This document shows, piece by piece, positions 60,704-64,000 of a DNA stretch of 64,000 bases. The notes under the pieces are model-generated. The model did not search any database and had not been told where the DNA came from. It worked only from the letters and a program-made list of their open reading frames with translations. The DNA lies in assembly GCA_964517135.1 (NCBI GenBank), contig CAZFBA010000016.1, positions 1-64,000 of the forward strand, read 5' to 3'. Positions within the stretch are counted from its first letter, which is position 1. Each line of letters begins with the position of its first letter. The stretch is from CAZFBA01 sp964517135. GTDB lineage: Bacteria; Cyanobacteriota; Vampirovibrionia; JBFMGH01. Made by a program: the position numbers and the translations under genes.

Positions 60704-61285
60704 TTGAAAAAACTTTTTTTATTATTGATTTTAGCCATTCCTGTTATGACAGGTTGCTGTTGTGGGCCGTGTTCAGAGAATAAAACTATACCGGGGGCCT
60801 CATCAGGTAATTTTAACAAAGATAAAAGCAATCAAGTTAGTCCGCTGGATATGGTGGAAAAAAATGCTAGGCTTCAGAGGATAATGCAAAAGTATGTTGA
60901 AGCACAGATGGATCCTTATACATCACCTGAAGAACTTTCAAAACTGGAAGAAGAGATTTTTAAGCAGCAAGAAGAAATGATGGAGTATTCAGAGAAGTTT
61001 ATGAATTCTGAAGAATTTAAAAAACTTGAGAATTCAGGCAACCCTGCTATTAAAAAGGCGATGCAACAACTTAAAGAAGCAAAAGCCCGGCAAGAAGAAT
61101 TTACCCGTCAGCATGAAGAAATAATTGAACAAGTAGAAAATCAAGCAGCAGGAATTGAAACCACGCAGGAAAACCAGTATGATAACTATACACCACCTTT
61201 TGAAGATCATGACTTCTCAGGGGAATTTGGTGACGTTAATGACAGTTTTGAAAGTGATATAAATCAAACATATAACGACTTTTAA
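60704..61285 (+). CDS. Glu-rich coiled-coil lipoprotein
   Basis: Unknown function. The chosen TTG at 60704 has CGGAG 8 bases before it and starts exactly at the signal peptide, giving 193 residues; a longer frame from 60611 would hide the signal and overlap ileS. The lipobox V-M-T-G-C places the lipid on Cys18, followed by more cysteines (C-C-G-P-C). The mature part is a long charged helical region (about 45-150), rich in Glu, Gln and Lys, with an acidic end. It is 3 bases before the next membrane protein gene. Confidence 0.75.
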   Translation: MKKLFLLLILAIPVMTGCCCGPCSENKTIPGASSGNFNKDKSNQVSPLDMVEKNARLQRIMQKYVEAQMDPYTSPEELSKLEEEIFKQQEEMMEYSEKFMNSEEFKKLENSGNPAIKKAMQQLKEAKARQEEFTRQHEEIIEQVENQAAGIETTQENQYDNYTPPFEDHDFSGEFGDVNDSFESDINQTYNDF

Positions 61286-61287
61286 CC

Positions 61288-61779
61288 ATGAATAATGATG
61301 TGCTCAAAGAAATTAATAAAAATTTCATTGCCACATTAATACTGATAATATTGATTGGCGGCCTTTCGTGTTATTTGTTTGGCCCTTCAAACTTTAGTTT
61401 TAAGTTAAATCTTTCAGAAAAAGTTCTGAAAATAATGGAATATATTTTTTCTGCCTTTATACTGATACAGATATTTGCTGTTTATAACGCCATAAAAAAT
61501 ATTCTTTTCAATCAAAAGGCTGTTAACAAGATAGCAAAAGGGCTACAGGCCACAGACAATAAGTACCTCAAAACATATTCACCTGAAGAGGCAACTATAC
61601 TAACAGGTATCAACATGATATTCGGTCAAAACTTTGCCATTGTAGTTTACAGCATTATACTTGGTTTTGCCGGAGCTGATATAATACTTGTTTTAAACTT
61701 ATTTCTGGCTGCAATTATAATTCTATGCATTAGCTGGTTTGCTGTAAAACGCCGGATAGTTAAATATTTTTCATCGTAA
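61288..61779 (+). CDS. Small polytopic membrane protein
   Basis: Not recognised. The 163-residue product has four hydrophobic helices (about 11-30, 46-70, 106-127, 130-152) and a short hydrophilic loop between the second and third. It follows the lipoprotein gene by 2 bases, so they may work together. It converges with the next gene with about 40 bases between the stops. Confidence 0.7.
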   Translation: MNNDVLKEINKNFIATLILIILIGGLSCYLFGPSNFSFKLNLSEKVLKIMEYIFSAFILIQIFAVYNAIKNILFNQKAVNKIAKGLQATDNKYLKTYSPEEATILTGINMIFGQNFAIVVYSIILGFAGADIILVLNLFLAAIIILCISWFAVKRRIVKYFSS

Positions 61780-61817
61780 TAATTTTAAAACCCAGACAAA
61801 AAGCTATTAAGATAACT

Positions 61818-62552
61818 TTATCTTCCGCCCAGCAAAAGGCCCAGAGCTGCACCAATACCAGCACCTATAGCAGCATTTCTACCTCTTTTCTTACCACCAA
61901 GCAAGGCTCCTGAAGCTGCTCCAAGAGCACCATAAGTCACAGTGCTTTTTAATTTCTGTTTAGCTACCTCTCCTTTAGTATTTGGCTTATATGAGTAGGT
62001 ATAATTAGGCTGTTGATAATAGTTATAGCCACTACCATAATAAGGTTGTGAGCCATAGCTGTAGCTTTGCCCGCTGCTGTAGGGCTGGTTATTGTATCCA
62101 TAGCTGTTGTATCCTGAAGAATTGCCGTAATTATAGCTGTAATTATTGTTATTTCTACCATAGCCATTGTTGTTATTGTATGCTGGTGGTGTGCTATAGC
62201 TGTAACTGTTTGGTTTATTTTGCTGACTGTAAGTATTGTTACTACTGTTATTATAGTCTCTGTAGACAGTCACAGCATCATCCTGGGGCTGGTTCCAGTA
62301 ATCCTGTGAATACATATTATCTTCAGGATAATATCTATTTCCCTGCTGGTTATTGTAGGTGCTGTAGTCTGTTTTAGGTGGCAGGTCATTTTCAGGGGGC
62401 TGGAGGTTATAGTCCAGTTTGGGCAATTCTTGGACAGAAACTGGCACTTCATACTCATATGATTGTGCAAATACACTATTTGAGGCCATTATAATTAATC
62501 CTAATACTATAAAAGCGCTTGCTGCAAACTTAAAATAATTTTTACAGGTCAT
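61818..62552 (-). CDS. Secreted Tyr/Asn/Ser-rich glycine-zipper protein
   Basis: Not assigned to a known family. The 244-residue protein has a signal peptide (1-29, ending S-V-F-A). A very low-complexity region follows (about 65-190) built of Y, N, S, Q and G, resembling prion-like or amyloid-forming sequence. The C-terminal glycine zipper (about 205-244) has A-A-S-G-A-L-L-G-G and A-A-I-G-A-G-I-G-A-A-L-G. The layout matches the gene at 9960-10871, but the central folded domain there is missing here. An envelope or matrix protein is the likely type. Confidence 0.75.
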   Translation of the reverse strand: MTCKNYFKFAASAFIVLGLIIMASNSVFAQSYEYEVPVSVQELPKLDYNLQPPENDLPPKTDYSTYNNQQGNRYYPEDNMYSQDYWNQPQDDAVTVYRDYNNSSNNTYSQQNKPNSYSYSTPPAYNNNNGYGRNNNNYSYNYGNSSGYNSYGYNNQPYSSGQSYSYGSQPYYGSGYNYYQQPNYTYSYKPNTKGEVAKQKLKSTVTYGALGAASGALLGGKKRGRNAAIGAGIGAALGLLLGGR

Positions 62553-62817
62553 ATTAAGCTCCTTTATCTATTTATAAGCTTAATGATTTTTAAATGTTTT
62601 TCCATGTTAAATTATTCAATACTTTTTCTTGATATGAAATAGTAAAGTTACCATAGTGGCTTGAATTCTTAAAAGTCATTCACAGCAAGAATATCAGGCA
62701 ATACATATGTATTAATTTCAATAGCAATGTTGTTTTAAGTATTCAAATTCCGTTATGTTTCAGTCCATAAATCGTTTTATTAGAGCTTTAGATATCCTGA
62801 GGCAGTGGCTTTCAGCG
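62553..62817. other. Short intergenic region before the glycine-zipper gene
   Basis: 265 bases containing the promoter region of the minus-strand glycine-zipper gene (AAGGAG lies about 8 bases before its ATG) and the 3' end of the motB transcript. No gene or notable hairpin seen. Confidence 0.35.
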
Positions 62818-63849
62818 TTATTGATATTCTTCTTTTTTGACTTCAAGCACTTCAGGTATGCTGGATTTTTTCTCTTTTTTAACGGGCAAATCATCAATAG
62901 GTTCAAATATTTGCGGTGTTGGGTGAGTTTCTTCAGGTTTTTTATCTGATTCAACTTTTTTGGTGAGATCATCAATGCTATCACCAACCCGTCCACCTTT
63001 GATGATTTCAATTTTGGTTTTTTCTTCAGGTTCAGGAGCTTTTGCAGGCAGAGCTTCAGTTATTGGACTTCCGCCTGCCTCAAGCTCAGAAGTTTTAGAG
63101 TTTAAAATAACGATTTCAACACGTCTGTTATTCTGTTTACCTTCCCGGGTGTCGTTTGAAGCTATAGGTATTGAATCTGCATAACCTACAGCAGAAAACT
63201 GTTCTTTGTCCATCTTGAACTGCCTGATAAAATATCTGACAACGCTTGCTGCCCGAGCAGCTGAGAGCTCCCAGTTCGACGGAAATACTGCAGTACTTAT
63301 AGGGTCAGGATCTGTATGACCTTCAATTCTTATTCTGTTACCAGGAAAACTTTTTTTGATTTCCAGAGCAACATTGTTGAGTACACTTTTTGCCTCTTCT
63401 TTAATCTGTGCGCTTCCAGAATCGAAAAATACGCTGTTTAAAAGGCTAATAACAAGTCCTCTTTTATCAATTTTGACATCTATACCTTCAAGGTCACCCT
63501 CTTGAATCTTTTCTTCAATGGCTTTTTTGGTATCCTCCATTCTTTTTAGCTCTAGCTGGGGGTTAATAGGGGGAATTACATTTACTTGATCGCCTGTATA
63601 ATGTTTTTGAAGAAGATCTTGACCGCTTGGTCCTTCAAAAGCTTCTGGCTTTGCACCCTGGCCTTTAAAGATTGTAGGTGCAAATGCCTGTGATAATGAT
63701 ATTTTCAAGTCTTTAAACTTAGCAAGATCAAGTTGAGACAAGGCATAAAGCACAACAAACACAGCAAACAAAAGGGTAATAAAGTCAGCGTATGACACTA
63801 ACCAGCGTTCAAGGTTTTCATGTTCTTCGGGTTTCTTTTTTCTAGCCAT
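62818..63849 (-). CDS. motB: MotB-type stator protein with OmpA domain
   Basis: Flagellar stator subunit that couples proton or sodium flow to rotation and binds peptidoglycan. The 343-residue protein has a basic N-terminus and one transmembrane helix with S-Y-A-D-F-I-T-L-L, where Asp22 is the ion-binding residue. A periplasmic plug region and an OmpA-like domain (about 145-262; G-H-T-D, N-R-R-V-E-I-V) follow. A further 80-residue Pro/Glu/Lys-rich tail after the OmpA domain is longer than usual. It is followed upstream by the motA end, 14 bases before. No flagellar genes are in the window. Confidence 0.88.
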   Translation of the reverse strand: MARKKKPEEHENLERWLVSYADFITLLFAVFVVLYALSQLDLAKFKDLKISLSQAFAPTIFKGQGAKPEAFEGPSGQDLLQKHYTGDQVNVIPPINPQLELKRMEDTKKAIEEKIQEGDLEGIDVKIDKRGLVISLLNSVFFDSGSAQIKEEAKSVLNNVALEIKKSFPGNRIRIEGHTDPDPISTAVFPSNWELSAARAASVVRYFIRQFKMDKEQFSAVGYADSIPIASNDTREGKQNNRRVEIVILNSKTSELEAGGSPITEALPAKAPEPEEKTKIEIIKGGRVGDSIDDLTKKVESDKKPEETHPTPQIFEPIDDLPVKKEKKSSIPEVLEVKKEEYQ

Positions 63850-63863
63850 ATGATTACACTATT

Positions 63864-64000
63864 TTAAGCGGCTTCAGCTGCGCCTCCTTCTTTTGGAGCT
63901 GCTCCTTCTTTAGAACCGCCAAGATTAACTTCAAAGACAAAGGCCCGCAATTTTCTTTCAATCAATGCAGGGCTTTCACCAGCCTGAATTGAAAGAATAC
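63864..64000 (-). CDS. motA: MotA-type stator protein, C-terminal end (partial)
   Basis: The last 44 codons of a gene that continues beyond the window. The visible peptide I-L-S-I-Q-A-G-E-S-P-A-L-I-E-R-K-L is the cytoplasmic end of MotA proteins, next to a short Ala/Gly/Lys/Glu tail ending A-E-A-A. It directly precedes motB in the same direction, as is usual for motAB. The 5' part cannot be judged. Confidence 0.85.
   Translation of the reverse strand, partial: ILSIQAGESPALIERKLRAFVFEVNLGGSKEGAAPKEGGAAEAA

Overview
The window is AT-rich (by eye roughly two-thirds A+T) and almost fully protein-coding. No rRNA, tRNA, CRISPR array or intact insertion sequence was seen. The genes describe a respiring, probably motile, Gram-negative bacterium with an LPS-type outer membrane: succinate:quinone oxidoreductase, menaquinone synthesis through futalosine, lipid A kinase, Kdo synthesis, a TonB/ExbB/ExbD energiser, MotA/MotB and a TolC-type copper efflux system. 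A YlqD-family gene beside rimM and trmD is an arrangement I associate with Firmicutes and Cyanobacteria. Combined with LPS genes it makes a non-photosynthetic cyanobacterial relative (Melainabacteria-like) a reasonable but unproven guess. TTG starts behind strong Shine-Dalgarno sequences are frequent.

Layout. 0.2-3.4 kb: sdhCDAB. 3.5-6.8 kb: overlapping lpxK, a GT9 glycosyltransferase and a BioF/KBL-type enzyme. 7.0-10.9 kb (minus): a glycine-zipper protein, tonB, an exbB/tolQ homologue and two exbD/tolR paralogues. 10.9-12.3 kb: a gene-free stretch with a small-RNA-like unit and a perfect 38-bp palindrome. 12.3-15.5 kb: a TPR protein and dnaK. 15.5-20 kb (minus): two adjoining BcsB-like proteins without a synthase. 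20-23.3 kb: a small coiled-coil protein, a BlaI-like regulator, a TetR regulator with a 26-bp palindromic operator, and a membrane protein. 23.4-28.4 kb: phosphohexomutase, clpS, kdsD-kdsC and two unknowns. 28.4-34 kb: a MITE-like repeat, TPR proteins, a single-domain response regulator, a large STAND-type ATPase with HEAT repeats (apparently read from a non-canonical start codon) and an MshEN-like coiled-coil protein. 34-37.8 kb: mqnE, mqnA, a CtpA-type protease and a small membrane protein. 38-41.3 kb: leuS and a metallo-hydrolase. 41.5-44 kb (minus): ylqD-like, rimM, trmD, uppP. 44.5-47.4 kb: a polar amino acid ABC transporter. 47.5-54.8 kb (minus): a copper operon csoR, HlyD/M23 fusion, tolC-like, metal-binding lipoprotein, cusB, cusA, preceded by a clear promoter and operator. 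55-61.8 kb: GAF/HD-GYP protein, rsmI, ileS, a lipoprotein and a membrane protein. 61.8-64 kb (minus): a second glycine-zipper protein, motB, and the end of motA.

The most unusual items are the copper operon, whose second gene fuses a membrane-fusion-protein-like hairpin to an intact M23 peptidase; the STAND/HEAT ATPase; the orphan BcsB pair; and two families of dispersed intergenic repeats.
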